DNA of 32,591 nt from Deltaproteobacteria bacterium (GTDB lineage Bacteria; Desulfobacterota; Desulfuromonadia; Geobacterales; JAJYBI01), in contig JAJYBI010000037.1 of NCBI GenBank assembly GCA_021779095.1, positions 1-32,591 on the forward strand, in the 5' to 3' direction. Positions within the stretch are counted from its first letter, which is position 1. Every line of letters starts with the position of its first letter. A program made the position numbers and the translations under genes. This document shows, one piece after another, positions 16,863 to 25,059 of the stretch. Under the pieces are notes generated by a model. The model saw only the letters and a program-made list of their open reading frames with translations. It did no database searches and was not told the DNA's origin.

Positions 16863-17660
16863 TCACTCCCCGTTCTCTTCCGACGCCATCAACTCGGCGT
16901 CCGAAGGGATCTCGTTCTCGTCGTCGTGGAAATTGGCACCTTCCATCATCAGGTTCCGGTAGATCTCCGCCAGCTGGGTTTCCAGCCGGGCGTCCACCAT
17001 CCCCGTCGGCGTATCCACGATGCACCCCCCGACCGGCACCGACTCGTCCGGCTTGATGGTCACCTGCTGTTCGGCGATCCCCTCCAGGTACAGATGCCGG
17101 TTGTCGGATACGATCCGGCAGTCCTCCGGATTGAGGCAGATGACGATATCTTCCTGTTCCGTGATCCCCTTTACCGCCTCGGCGACGAACCGGGCGAGGA
17201 TGGTCCGGTCCTGGGCTACCTCGCGGTGGATGATCTGTTTCGCCACCATCATGGCCAGGTTCAGGATGTCGTCCCGGCTCTCGCGGACGATCCGCCCCCG
17301 CAGCCCGTTCAGGGCATCCACCGTCTCGGAGAAGGTCCGGAAGATACCGGCGAACGACTCCTCCGTCTGCTGCCGCCCCTCCGCAAACCCCCTGTCGTAG
17401 GCGTCCTGTTCCAGCTTTTCCAGCTCTTCGGGCGACGGCCCCGCCGGCATCACCGCAACCGCGGGTGAAGGAGAACCCTTGTCCGGTACCGGCTCCTCGT
17501 TGCGGGCGCGAAACGGTGCGGTGGCGTAGATGGGCTGGAAATCCCCCTCCGGCAGGGCACAGAAGAGCGACTGGTCGCCCAGCTGGAAACTGGCATAGGA
17601 GAACTGCTCCACGCCGTTGGCGACCGGTGCTGCCGCCTTGATGATCCTATACAAGGACAT
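16863..17660 (-). CDS. fliH: Flagellar assembly protein FliH
   Basis: This encodes 265 residues from the ATG at 17660, which has GGAGG five bases upstream and overlaps the 3' end of fliG by 14 bases; an upstream extension lacks support. The central helical region (about 85-150) contains EELEKLEQDAYDRGFAEGRQ, typical FliH glycine- and glutamate-rich helix, followed by the E-type ATPase-stator-like C-terminal domain (about 150-245, IIHREVAQDRTILARFVAEA, VPVGGCIVDTPTGMVDARLE). FliH dimers bind FliI and FliN and restrain the ATPase. Confidence 0.94.
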   Translation of the reverse strand: MSLYRIIKAAAPVANGVEQFSYASFQLGDQSLFCALPEGDFQPIYATAPFRARNEEPVPDKGSPSPAVAVMPAGPSPEELEKLEQDAYDRGFAEGRQQTEESFAGIFRTFSETVDALNGLRGRIVRESRDDILNLAMMVAKQIIHREVAQDRTILARFVAEAVKGITEQEDIVICLNPEDCRIVSDNRHLYLEGIAEQQVTIKPDESVPVGGCIVDTPTGMVDARLETQLAEIYRNLMMEGANFHDDENEIPSDAELMASEENGE

Positions 17661-18639
17661 CGTCGCCTCCCCGTCCGGCAATGACGATCTGGCCTTCCTC
17701 TTCCAGCCGTCCGGCCACCTTGACGATCTCCGTCTGTGCCTTCTCCACGTCCGACAGCCGCACCGGACCCATCACCTCCAGGTCCTCCTTGATCATCTCC
17801 GCCGCGCGGCTGGAGATATTGCGGAAGATCTTCTCCTTCAGATCGTCGGTGCAGGTCTTGAGCGCCAGGGTCAGGGTATCGTTGCTCACCTCGCGCATGA
17901 TCGACTGGATGCCGCGATCGTCCAGGTTGAAGACGTCCTCGAAGGTAAAGAGGTGCTTGCGGATGACCTCGGCGAGCGGCGGGTTGATCTCGTCCAGCTT
18001 GTCCAGGATCTGCTTTTCCCGGGTCCGGTCCAGGTGGCCGAACATCTCCACCACCTTTTCCACCCCCCCCACCTTGAACCGCTGCATCCCCCCCATGGAG
18101 TTCAGCTCCCGACGGATGACGTCGTCGATCTCCACCAGGATCTCGGGCGAGACCTGCTCCACGTCGGCGATCCGCATCACTACCTCCGCCTGCATCTCCT
18201 GGGGAAGCATGCTGACGATCTCGCCGGTCTGCTTCGGCTTCAGCTTGGCGAGGATCACCGCCACCGTCTGGGGGTGCTCCTGTGACAGGAAGTTGGCGAT
18301 CGTCTTCGCATCCAGGTTGCTCAAGACATCGACCATGTCGCCGTAGGTGGAGGTGTACAGCTCCTGCATGATCATGTCGGCCTTCTGCTGCCCGACTGCG
18401 CGCTCAAGGATCTTCTTTACGTACTCTTCACCCTGGGAGAAGATTCCCGTCTCGGGATCGGTAAGGGTGGTGAATTCCTGGATGACGTCGACGATGGTGG
18501 AGCGGGAAACGTGACCGAGGCTGGCCATGCTCTGGCTGATCTTCTTGATCTCCTCGTCGTTCAGGTGATCATAGATCGGGCTGGTCGCTTCGGGACCGAG
18601 ATAGAGTAGGAGTATTGCCGCTTTTTCCGCGCCAGTCAT
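17647..18639 (-). CDS. fliG: Flagellar motor switch protein FliG
   Basis: This encodes 330 residues. The N-terminal region (GAEKAAILLLYLG) binds FliF. The middle domain has the E-H-P-Q-T motif (LSQEHPQTVAVILAKL) that contacts FliM. The C-terminal torque helix carries the conserved charged series (LFTFEDVFNLDDRGIQSIMR). FliG is the rotor partner of the MotA stator and sets the direction of rotation. The 115-bp gap to fliF contains a small direct repeat. Its 3' end overlaps fliH. Confidence 0.97.
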   Translation of the reverse strand: MTGAEKAAILLLYLGPEATSPIYDHLNDEEIKKISQSMASLGHVSRSTIVDVIQEFTTLTDPETGIFSQGEEYVKKILERAVGQQKADMIMQELYTSTYGDMVDVLSNLDAKTIANFLSQEHPQTVAVILAKLKPKQTGEIVSMLPQEMQAEVVMRIADVEQVSPEILVEIDDVIRRELNSMGGMQRFKVGGVEKVVEMFGHLDRTREKQILDKLDEINPPLAEVIRKHLFTFEDVFNLDDRGIQSIMREVSNDTLTLALKTCTDDLKEKIFRNISSRAAEMIKEDLEVMGPVRLSDVEKAQTEIVKVAGRLEEEGQIVIAGRGGDDVLV

Positions 18640-18704
18640 GACGACCTCAACATGTGTGTACTGTCAGTTTCCGTTGTGCAGCGGGGTGACGCCGGACAAC
18701 CGTG

Positions 18705-18732
18705 TACCGGCTTACGTACTTACCGGCTTACG
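18705..18732 (+). repeat. 12-bp direct repeat between fliF and fliG
   Basis: TACCGGCTTACG occurs at 18705-18716 and again at 18721-18732, in the 115-bp gap between the fliF stop and the fliG start. No promoter motif is evident here. Confidence 0.6.
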
Positions 18733-18754
18733 GCAGCCCCGCACGCCCGGCAAG

Positions 18755-20347
18755 CTACTTCATCCAGTTACGCAGGACCTGCGCAGTCAGGTACGGGTCC
18801 CCCTTGACCGTCTCCAGCAGCTCCTGCTGATTGATGGTGACGGCCTCCAGCTGGGGGAGTTTACCGGTCCCCCCTCCCTCCAGCCGCGGTTCGCCGTTCT
18901 CGCCGTACAGCGGCTCGAAGCTCCCGCCCTGCTTTCTGCCGGTCTCCATAAGCGACTTGACCAGCGGCCGGACGACGATGAGCATAAGGGCAAGGAACCC
19001 GAGTCCCAGCAGGCCGTTTTTCACGAGGTCCATGAAAATCGGCTTCTCCCACACCTTGGGTGCCGGCAGCGGCATATCGTCTTCCGTATCCTGAAACGGG
19101 ATGTTTTCCACCGTCACCTGATCGCCACGGTCGGCACTGAACCCCACGGCGCTCTTGACCAGTGCATCCAGCTTCTGCATCTCGTCCGGGGTGAGCGGAA
19201 CATACTTGGGCTTGCCCGGTTTGCCGTCTTTCCCGGGAGGCGGTGTCACGTACTTGCCGTCAACGAGGATGGCAACGGACAGCTTCGTGAGGGTCCCCAC
19301 CGGCACGATGATCTTCGCTGTCGAATGGCTCACCTCGTAGTTGAGCGTCTCGTCGCTCTTGCTCTTGGTGGCGCCGTTGACGGTCGTCGTCGTGGGTGCG
19401 GGCTTGACCAGGTTGGACTGCACGCCGGGTATGCCGCTGGCGGCCGGTGACGGTGCACTGTCCTTCAGCTCGCTCCGCTGTTCGCTCCGGACCGCGGTGG
19501 AATCGGGATCGTACTTTTCCTCGTACCGCTCCTCCTGTTTGAAATCCAGCGTGGCGTTGACACGGGCGACCGATTTCCCCTCCCCCACCGCCCTGTCCAG
19601 CAGGCTCTGCAGCCGATCTTCCAGGTTCCGCTCGTAGCTGCGCTGTGTTTCCATCATGGTGCTGGTCATCCGGCCGGTGGCATCCGATGGGGAGTTGCGG
19701 CTCAGGATCTTACCGCGGCTGTCCAGCAGGGTCACCTGGTCCGGGTCCATCCCCTCGATAGATGAGGCCACCAGGTGCACGATCCCCTGGACCTCGCTGT
19801 CGCGCAGGATCGTTCCCGGCTTCATCTTCAGGACCACGGATGCGGTGGGGACCTTCTCGTTGTCCTTGAAGAGCGACTTCTCGGGAATGGCGAGATGGAC
19901 GCGTGCCTGCTCGACCCCGGCTATCTGCATGATGGTGCGGGCCAGTTCCCCCTGGAGCGCACGCTGATAGTTCAGCTTCTGCACGAATTCGGTCATGCCG
20001 AAATTCTTCCGGTCGAAAATCTCGAACCCGACCCCCCCTCCCTGCGGGAGCCCGTCGGACGCCAGCGACAGACGCAGATCGTACACCTTGTCCGCCGGAA
20101 CAAGGATCGCCTTGCCGTCGGAAGCGATCCGGTACGGAACCTTCTGGTCCTTCAGCTTCTTGACGATCTCGCCGGCATCCTCGCTGTTCAGGTTGGAGAA
20201 GAGCGGCCGGTAGTCCACCCGGTTGGAGAGTGCGATGAGCGCGCCGAACCCCAGGATGCTCGCTACCGCCACCACCACCACCATCCACCGGCGGGCGGGG
20301 GGGAGTGCCATTATGGGATCGGCCAATCTTTTCACGAGTTCAGACAT
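18755..20347 (-). CDS. fliF: Flagellar MS-ring protein FliF
   Basis: This encodes 530 residues. One transmembrane helix lies at about 21-43 (WMVVVVAVASILGFGALIAL) and another at about 435-458 (GLLGLGFLALMLIVVRPLV). The large periplasmic ring-building region lies between, with conserved RVDYRPLFSNLNSEDAGEIV and ARVHLAIPEKSLF. The C-terminal tail (TVKGDPYLTAQVLRNWMK) is the FliG-binding part. FliF forms the MS ring on which the C ring and export gate assemble. Confidence 0.97.
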   Translation of the reverse strand: MSELVKRLADPIMALPPARRWMVVVVAVASILGFGALIALSNRVDYRPLFSNLNSEDAGEIVKKLKDQKVPYRIASDGKAILVPADKVYDLRLSLASDGLPQGGGVGFEIFDRKNFGMTEFVQKLNYQRALQGELARTIMQIAGVEQARVHLAIPEKSLFKDNEKVPTASVVLKMKPGTILRDSEVQGIVHLVASSIEGMDPDQVTLLDSRGKILSRNSPSDATGRMTSTMMETQRSYERNLEDRLQSLLDRAVGEGKSVARVNATLDFKQEERYEEKYDPDSTAVRSEQRSELKDSAPSPAASGIPGVQSNLVKPAPTTTTVNGATKSKSDETLNYEVSHSTAKIIVPVGTLTKLSVAILVDGKYVTPPPGKDGKPGKPKYVPLTPDEMQKLDALVKSAVGFSADRGDQVTVENIPFQDTEDDMPLPAPKVWEKPIFMDLVKNGLLGLGFLALMLIVVRPLVKSLMETGRKQGGSFEPLYGENGEPRLEGGGTGKLPQLEAVTINQQELLETVKGDPYLTAQVLRNWMK

Positions 20348-20396
20348 GGTATCTCCGGTTTCGTTCGCAGTTCAGTGCTTCTCGCATCTGGTACAT

Positions 20397-20705
20397 TCAG
20401 ACCTGCATCCGCATGATCTCCTGGTAGGACTCGATCGCCTTGTTCCGTACCTGGTTCAGGAACTGGAAGGCGATTCCGGATTTTTCCACCGCCAGCATCA
20501 CCTCGTGCAGCCCCTTGGACTCACCGGTAGCCAGTTTCTGGATTTCACTGTCCGCCTGCAGCTGCAGGTCGTTCACCTTCCCCACCAGTTCGCCGAAAAA
20601 CTTCCCCGTACTCTCCGCGACGGATGTGGGGCGGGCATCCTTTGTACCCGTTGCGGGGAATGCCGATGAAATGCCGTATCCGCTCTGCAATCCCTTTATA
20701 TCCAT
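20397..20705 (-). CDS. fliE: Flagellar hook-basal body protein FliE
   Basis: This encodes 102 residues with GGAG upstream of the ATG. The C-terminal region ([35 protein letters not shown]) is the conserved FliE signature. FliE joins the MS ring to the rod. The short length and place between flgC and fliF are standard. Confidence 0.96.
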   Translation of the reverse strand: MDIKGLQSGYGISSAFPATGTKDARPTSVAESTGKFFGELVGKVNDLQLQADSEIQKLATGESKGLHEVMLAVEKSGIAFQFLNQVRNKAIESYQEIMRMQV

Positions 20706-20796
20706 GGCGCGCTCCGTTGTCCCTCAAGTCCTGCCTGCATCAGCCGATTATATCCATCAGCGGACGACCGACCGCCGACAGGATGGACCGACTACA

Positions 20797-21231
20797 TCAC
20801 TTGCCCAGCTCCAGCGTCTTCAGTGCCATATTCTTGGCCGACTGGACTGCCGTCACGTTCGCCTCGTATGCCCGGGAGGCGGTGATCATGTCCGCCATCT
20901 CCGAAACGACGTTCACATTCGGAAACGCAACGTACCCCTGGGCGTTGGCGTCGGGATTGGTCGGGTCGTACTGCAGGCGCGGCGCCGACTGGTCTTCGAC
21001 AATGTCCGTGACCTGGACCCCTTCCAGCCCCTGGGCCGAGCGGTCGAGTGCGGCACCGAACGATCCGCTTTCCGGCACCGCGGTGAATACGGCATCCTTC
21101 CGCTTGTACGGGCCGCCTTCGGCGGTCCGGGTCGAATTGGCGTTCGCCAGGTTGCCGGAGATGAGGTTCATCCTGATCCGCTCGGCCGACATGGCCGACG
21201 CACTGATATCCATGGAGGAAAAAAAATCCAT
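20797..21231 (-). CDS. flgC: Flagellar basal-body rod protein FlgC
   Basis: This encodes 144 residues. The ATG at 21231 overlaps the flgB stop (TGATG); an upstream in-frame extension runs through flgB and is excluded. It has the rod-protein motif NLISGNLANANSTRTAEGGP near the N-terminus and the C-terminal helix MADMITASRAYEANVTAVQ. FlgC is a proximal rod subunit. Start-stop overlap implies translational coupling with flgB. Confidence 0.97.
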   Translation of the reverse strand: MDFFSSMDISASAMSAERIRMNLISGNLANANSTRTAEGGPYKRKDAVFTAVPESGSFGAALDRSAQGLEGVQVTDIVEDQSAPRLQYDPTNPDANAQGYVAFPNVNVVSEMADMITASRAYEANVTAVQSAKNMALKTLELGK

Positions 21232-21653
21232 CAGTTGCCTCCTTTGATGGCGAGCTTGAGCCACTCGAATTTTTTGTTGAGGAGCTGCACGTCGGCATTG
21301 TACATGATCTGGTTTTCAGCCAGTTTTGACATCTGTGCGTCCAGCTCCACGCCGTTGCCGTCGAGCCCCATACTTGCCGTCTTGTCTTCCACCACCTCGC
21401 CGCTCACCGACTCCAGTCGCGTCGCCTCGCCATGCAGCGGGATAAAGCCCGGTTCCGTATGGACGGGAGTTCCTCGGTTGCCGCTTTCCATCGCCTCTTT
21501 GAGCCCATCCTCGAATGAAAGCGACGTCGGCTTGTACCCCGGGGTCTCCACGTTGGCAAGATTCGCAGAGATGAGACTCTGGTTGCGAGCCCGCAGATCG
21601 AGGCTCTTTCCCAGCAGCGTGACGGTTGTACCGAACAGTGCGTCCATCGTCAT
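21231..21653 (-). CDS. flgB: Flagellar basal-body rod protein FlgB
   Basis: This encodes 140 residues from an ATG at 21653, chosen because GGAGG lies six bases upstream and because the sigma-54 promoter at 21685-21700 would start the transcript near 21674, excluding the longer frame that begins at 21713. In-frame ATGs at 21659 and 21647 are possible alternatives. It has the rod-protein motif SLISANLANVETPGYKP and the C-terminal NQIMYNADVQLLNKKFEWLK. FlgB is the first rod protein and the first gene of the flagellar unit. Confidence 0.96.
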   Translation of the reverse strand: MTMDALFGTTVTLLGKSLDLRARNQSLISANLANVETPGYKPTSLSFEDGLKEAMESGNRGTPVHTEPGFIPLHGEATRLESVSGEVVEDKTASMGLDGNGVELDAQMSKLAENQIMYNADVQLLNKKFEWLKLAIKGGN

Positions 21654-21684
21654 GGTCATCCTCCAGTTCCTTGCAAGAGTACAA

Positions 21685-21700
21685 AGCAATTGACGTACCA
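21685..21700 (-). promoter_or_regulatory. Sigma-54 promoter for flgB and the flagellar unit
   Basis: The minus strand reads TGGTACGTCAATTGCT, an excellent -24/-12 match with GG and GC ten bases apart. The expected start is near 21674, giving a leader of about 20 bases that still includes the GGAGG before flgB. An RpoN activator must act from elsewhere; no activator gene is in the window. Confidence 0.88.
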
Positions 21701-21908
21701 TTTCATTTTTCAATGCAATTCCGGATAGTTAAGACAAGAGGCCGCCGTTACCGACAACCCCGGGAGGATGAACGGCCCACGGCCGGACGGCACGGCGACG
21801 AAATCGCACGTAAGACGAGGTGGAAGGAAGTGGCAGTATGAACGGCGGGAAGGCTGAATTGATGCGGAATTGGAGGACTGAGAACGTCAGGGACACGCAC
21901 CGTGGTCC

Positions 21909-21950
21909 GACGTCAAAAGGGCGAATCGGGGCAGTCGATTTTTTGACGCC
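21909..21950. other. Intergenic hairpin downstream of the CheX-like/pseudo-receiver gene
   Basis: CGTCAAAA at 21911-21918 pairs with TTTTGACG just before the stop codon region of the 21953 gene, and an inner AATCG/CGATT stem is nested within. It may end transcription of the signalling genes, but no clean T-run follows the stem on the minus strand, so the role is uncertain. Confidence 0.4.
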
Positions 21951-21952
21951 AC

Positions 21953-22978
21953 TCAGGCGGCGTTCATCAGACGGATAACCTTGTTCGTCAACTCCTCCTG
22001 TTCGAACGGAACGAGCAGGATGTCACGGGCGCCGTGCTTCAGTGCCTTCAGCACGCCGGTACGGGTCCATTGCCGGGCGCTCATGATGATGGGGGCTGCC
22101 ACATCCGGAAAGTGCGACCGTATCCGCGAACAGAGCGTAAACTCGTTTTCGTCGGCCTGTTCGACCCCGACGAGCACCGCCTTGACCCCTTTCCCCGATA
22201 TCATCGCAACGAGATCGGCATTGAGTGGGGCATCCAGGGGGATGACTCCCGAAGCGGCAAGGATCTCCCGAAACCGCTCACGCTCTTCCGGGTTGTCGTC
22301 CAGGATCAGAACCGCGGCAGGTTCTTCCTCGGGGGCCGGTGCGCCTTCCGTCACCTCGTCGACGCTGGCGGGCTCATCTGCGACCTCGTTGACCGTACCG
22401 TCCTGGAGATCGAAAAGGGTCGCCAGCGGAACGGGGATGAGAAGCTCCACCCGCTCCAGATCCTGCCCGGGCACCGAGAACTGGGCGTCGAACAGACAGT
22501 AATCGCCGTCGGCGAACGGCTCCTCTTCCGTCACGGTATCGTTGCCGGGGATGAACTTCTTCGGGGCAAGCTGCTTGAGATGCACCTTCTTCGGGAGGTG
22601 CGGCTTGAAGACGGTATTGAACGACCCGATGATCTGGTTGGCGATCTCGGAAAAGGCATCCTCGTCGTCGTGTTCGAAGATGGCGAGCCGTTTCTTCTCG
22701 ATGATCCGGGCGGGCGGCACGCCGAGCAGCATGCTGCTGAGCACGATGGCGTCCCGCAGGGCAAACAGCAGGTAGAACTGTCCGGGGTATTCCCCCTGGG
22801 AGTTGATGCCGACGACCAGGATCGCGTTTTCCTGCCTGCCGAAGTACTCTTCCTTGGTGGTAGTGCGGCAGGCGATATCCGAAACCGTCAGCTCCTGGCC
22901 GAGCAGCATGCCGCACTCGCTCGACGCCTGCGTTAGCGCGGATTCCAACATGCTCTGTAACTTCGGATAGCCCGACAT
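21953..22978 (-). CDS. CheC/CheX-like phosphatase domain fused to a degenerate receiver domain
   Basis: This encodes 341 residues from an ATG at 22978 with GGAG upstream. Residues about 1-195 resemble the CheC/CheX phosphatase fold and contain the E111-I-A-N114 signature (DEDAFSEIANQIIGSFNTVF), the residue pair that attacks phospho-CheY. A Glu/Pro/Ala-rich linker (about 196-220) leads to a receiver-like domain at about 221-341. That domain keeps an acidic pair (D227, D228) and a Ser (S300). It has Gly 271 where the phosphorylated Asp should be and Val 323 in place of the conserved Lys, so it cannot be phosphorylated in the usual way. The gene follows cheX after 11 bases, so it probably belongs to the same transcript. 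The likely role is tuning CheY phosphate levels or binding a partner; this is inference. Confidence 0.8.
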   Translation of the reverse strand: MSGYPKLQSMLESALTQASSECGMLLGQELTVSDIACRTTTKEEYFGRQENAILVVGINSQGEYPGQFYLLFALRDAIVLSSMLLGVPPARIIEKKRLAIFEHDDEDAFSEIANQIIGSFNTVFKPHLPKKVHLKQLAPKKFIPGNDTVTEEEPFADGDYCLFDAQFSVPGQDLERVELLIPVPLATLFDLQDGTVNEVADEPASVDEVTEGAPAPEEEPAAVLILDDNPEERERFREILAASGVIPLDAPLNADLVAMISGKGVKAVLVGVEQADENEFTLCSRIRSHFPDVAAPIIMSARQWTRTGVLKALKHGARDILLVPFEQEELTNKVIRLMNAA

Positions 22979-22989
22979 CGCCCGCTCCG

Positions 22990-23484
22990 TCAGAACTCTT
23001 TCTTCAGGGTCAGTCCAACCAGGAACTTTTCGTCGCCGCTCGTGAAGGGGATGACGACGCAGTCCTTGTCGGATATGCAGTTCACCGTATAGTCTTCGCC
23101 GGAAATGACCGTGGGGATGGAGAGGTTCAGGTCGAGCCCCCCCTTGGAGAGGACCTGTTTCACATGCCCGCCCAGCATGTTGGCGATCTCGCCGAGGGCG
23201 TCGTTCACGTCCTCCCCGATCTCGTCCACATCCATCCCCAGCATGTTGGAGGTGATCGTGAGCGCCAGCGGCTGGGGACAGTGGATGGAAAGGATTCCCG
23301 TGTAGGTACCCGCCATCCCCACCATGCCGGTGATGCTGCAGTGGAACCTGGTCACCGGTTCCGTCAGCGGATAGTTGTCCTCCAGGGCCATCATGATCAT
23401 GGTGGAGAAGACCTCCTTCGTCGCATCGATCACGTAGCTTGCGAGGTCTGACTCCGGAATGCGCACGGATTCGTTGAGTGTCAT
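22990..23484 (-). CDS. cheX: CheX-type chemotaxis phosphatase
   Basis: This encodes 164 residues. The ATG overlaps the cheY stop by four bases (ATGA). The CheX signature E99-I-A-N102 lies in DVNDALGEIANMLGGHVK, with the surrounding pattern of central helices and a mixed sheet (ITGMVGMAGTYTGILSIHCP, CVVIPFTSGDEKFLVGLTL). CheX removes phosphate from CheY. Direct coupling to a cheY gene strongly suggests that the CheY next door is its substrate. Confidence 0.88.
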   Translation of the reverse strand: MTLNESVRIPESDLASYVIDATKEVFSTMIMMALEDNYPLTEPVTRFHCSITGMVGMAGTYTGILSIHCPQPLALTITSNMLGMDVDEIGEDVNDALGEIANMLGGHVKQVLSKGGLDLNLSIPTVISGEDYTVNCISDKDCVVIPFTSGDEKFLVGLTLKKEF

Positions 23485-23843
23485 ACGAGGCCTCCGAGCT
23501 TCTCCTGAAGCTGTTCCGGGGTGAACGGCTTCCTGATGCTGCCGGAAGCACCGCTGGCAACCGCCTCGCGGATGATATCCTCTCCACCTTCGGTGGTGAT
23601 CATCACGATGGGGGTCTTGTGGCCGCCTGCCCGTACCTGCTTCACGAACTCCAGCCCGTCCATGTTGGGCATGTTGATGTCGGAAAGGATCAGGTCCACC
23701 TTGTTGTTCCCCAGCGCATTCAGCCCCTCGATGCCGTCGCCGGCCTCGAAGATCTCATCCACCACGAGCCCTGCCTGGCGAAGCGAACGTGAAATGATCT
23801 TCCTCATGGTTGATGAATCATCGACTATCAAGATATTCGGCAT
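23481..23843 (-). CDS. Single-domain CheY-like response regulator
   Basis: This encodes 120 residues from the ATG at 23843, preceded by GGGAGGG; an in-frame start 18 bases upstream is less likely. All receiver residues are present: acidic pair D8/D9, phospho-acceptor D55 (LILSDINMPNMDG), T83 (MITTEGG) and K105 (IRKPF). There is no output domain, so it should act by protein contact, as CheY does on FliM. It is first in a cheY-cheX-CheX/pseudo-receiver row and lies just downstream of a good sigma-28 promoter and of a histidine kinase gene. Confidence 0.92.
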   Translation of the reverse strand: MPNILIVDDSSTMRKIISRSLRQAGLVVDEIFEAGDGIEGLNALGNNKVDLILSDINMPNMDGLEFVKQVRAGGHKTPIVMITTEGGEDIIREAVASGASGSIRKPFTPEQLQEKLGGLV

Positions 23844-23910
23844 GGTACCCTCCCGCTGCATCTGATGTGTGCTGCCCCGTATCGGGAACAGTGTTGAGAA
23901 TCTGGCTACC

Positions 23911-23937
23911 GTATCGGCGTTTCATGCCGGAACTTTA
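23911..23937 (-). promoter_or_regulatory. Sigma-28 (FliA) promoter for the cheY-cheX block
   Basis: The minus strand shows a -35 of TAAAGTTC (23930-23937), an 11-base spacer and a -10 of GCCGATAC (23911-23918), close to the flagellar sigma-28 consensus TAAAGTTT-N11-GCCGATAA. Transcription would start near 23904, about 60 bases before cheY. It makes the block a late flagellar gene set. Confidence 0.82.
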
Positions 23938-23958
23938 ATTTCCATTGAATCGATTTCG

Positions 23959-25059
23959 TCACAAGCGGGAATCCGAGGAAGTATCGTCCAGATCGGGAAT
24001 GATCACCCGGAACCGGCTCCCCTCACCCACCACACTCTCCACCTCGATGCTGCCTCCGTGGGCCTCGGTTATCGCCTTGCTGATGGCGAGGCCGAGGCCG
24101 GTCCCCTTGATGCCGGTTGCCCCCGCGGAGCGGTAGTATTTGGTGAAGATCCGCGGCAGGTCCTCCGCGGAGATACCGATCCCCGTGTCGGCGACCGTCA
24201 CACAAAACATCCCGTCCAGATATTCTGCCGTAATGGTCACCGCTCCTTCGGGCGGAGTGAACTTGAGTGCGTTGCCGACCAGATTGCTGAAGACGCGGAA
24301 GAGCTGTTTCGCATCCCCCTGCATTTCCGGCAGCCCCTCCAGATTCCCCAGGGCGAGCCGGATGCCACGTCCCTGGGCGACCCGCTGATGGTCGCGGCAA
24401 CACCCCTCCAGGATTGCGGCAACGGAGATGGTCTGCCGATTGATGGTCAACATCCCCATCTCCAGACGGTAGAGATCCAGCATCTCCTCGATCATCTGTT
24501 GCAGCTTCGTCCCGCTCTGTTCAAGCTTCTGCACGACGGAACCGAGCGGCTCTTCCACCCGGCCGTACATCCCGATCCTGATCCCCTGGATATACCCCAT
24601 GATGACCGTGAGGGGCGATTTGAGGTCGTGGGTCATCATGGTGACGAACTCTTCCCGCTGACGCCTGGCGGTCCGTTCATCCGTGATATCCCACAGCTCC
24701 GTCATCTCCCCCATTTCCTCACCCTGCGCCGACCGGATCGTCATACGGCGGACCGTCAGGACCCGACCGTTGACAACCATCTCCATCGGCTTGTCACCGC
24801 ACGGCTCGCTCAGAACCTTGTAGATGGGGGTGCGCAGGGGAAGCATATCCACACGTTTGCCGAGTACGGCATCCCTGGTCACGCCCAGCGTATCGAGTGC
24901 ATACCTGTTGATGAATGAAAGAATCCCCCGGCTATCCAGATAGATGACGCCGCGCGACATATTGTCGACCATGAGACCGGCATCGACCGGCAGGTCTGGC
25001 GTTTCCGGAAACCGCCGCGGTGTCAACGGATTACGCTCGGCAAGACTGTAACTGTTCAT
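23959..25059 (-). CDS. Soluble PAS-domain sensor histidine kinase
   Basis: This encodes 366 residues with no transmembrane segment, so a cytoplasmic kinase. A PAS domain lies at about 28-128 (RGVIYLDSRGILSFINRYAL) and is followed by the HisKA dimerisation helix with H144 (MMTHDLKSPLTVIMGY). The ATPase domain holds an N-box (N259/N263, NLVGNALKFT), G1 box (D291-T-G-I-G-I) and G2 box (GTGLGLAI, about 319-326). It has no receiver domain of its own. The CheY gene starts about 115 bases downstream on the same strand, so that CheY is the natural candidate phosphoacceptor, though the pairing is inferred. A sigma-28-like promoter lies about 170 bases upstream. Confidence 0.9.
   Translation of the reverse strand: MNSYSLAERNPLTPRRFPETPDLPVDAGLMVDNMSRGVIYLDSRGILSFINRYALDTLGVTRDAVLGKRVDMLPLRTPIYKVLSEPCGDKPMEMVVNGRVLTVRRMTIRSAQGEEMGEMTELWDITDERTARRQREEFVTMMTHDLKSPLTVIMGYIQGIRIGMYGRVEEPLGSVVQKLEQSGTKLQQMIEEMLDLYRLEMGMLTINRQTISVAAILEGCCRDHQRVAQGRGIRLALGNLEGLPEMQGDAKQLFRVFSNLVGNALKFTPPEGAVTITAEYLDGMFCVTVADTGIGISAEDLPRIFTKYYRSAGATGIKGTGLGLAISKAITEAHGGSIEVESVVGEGSRFRVIIPDLDDTSSDSRL

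Noticed and set aside
21839..21979. Plus-strand frame of about 46 codons with a weak purine-rich leader
   Set aside because: It overlaps the 3' end of the CheX-like/pseudo-receiver gene, has no recognised features and is too short to support.
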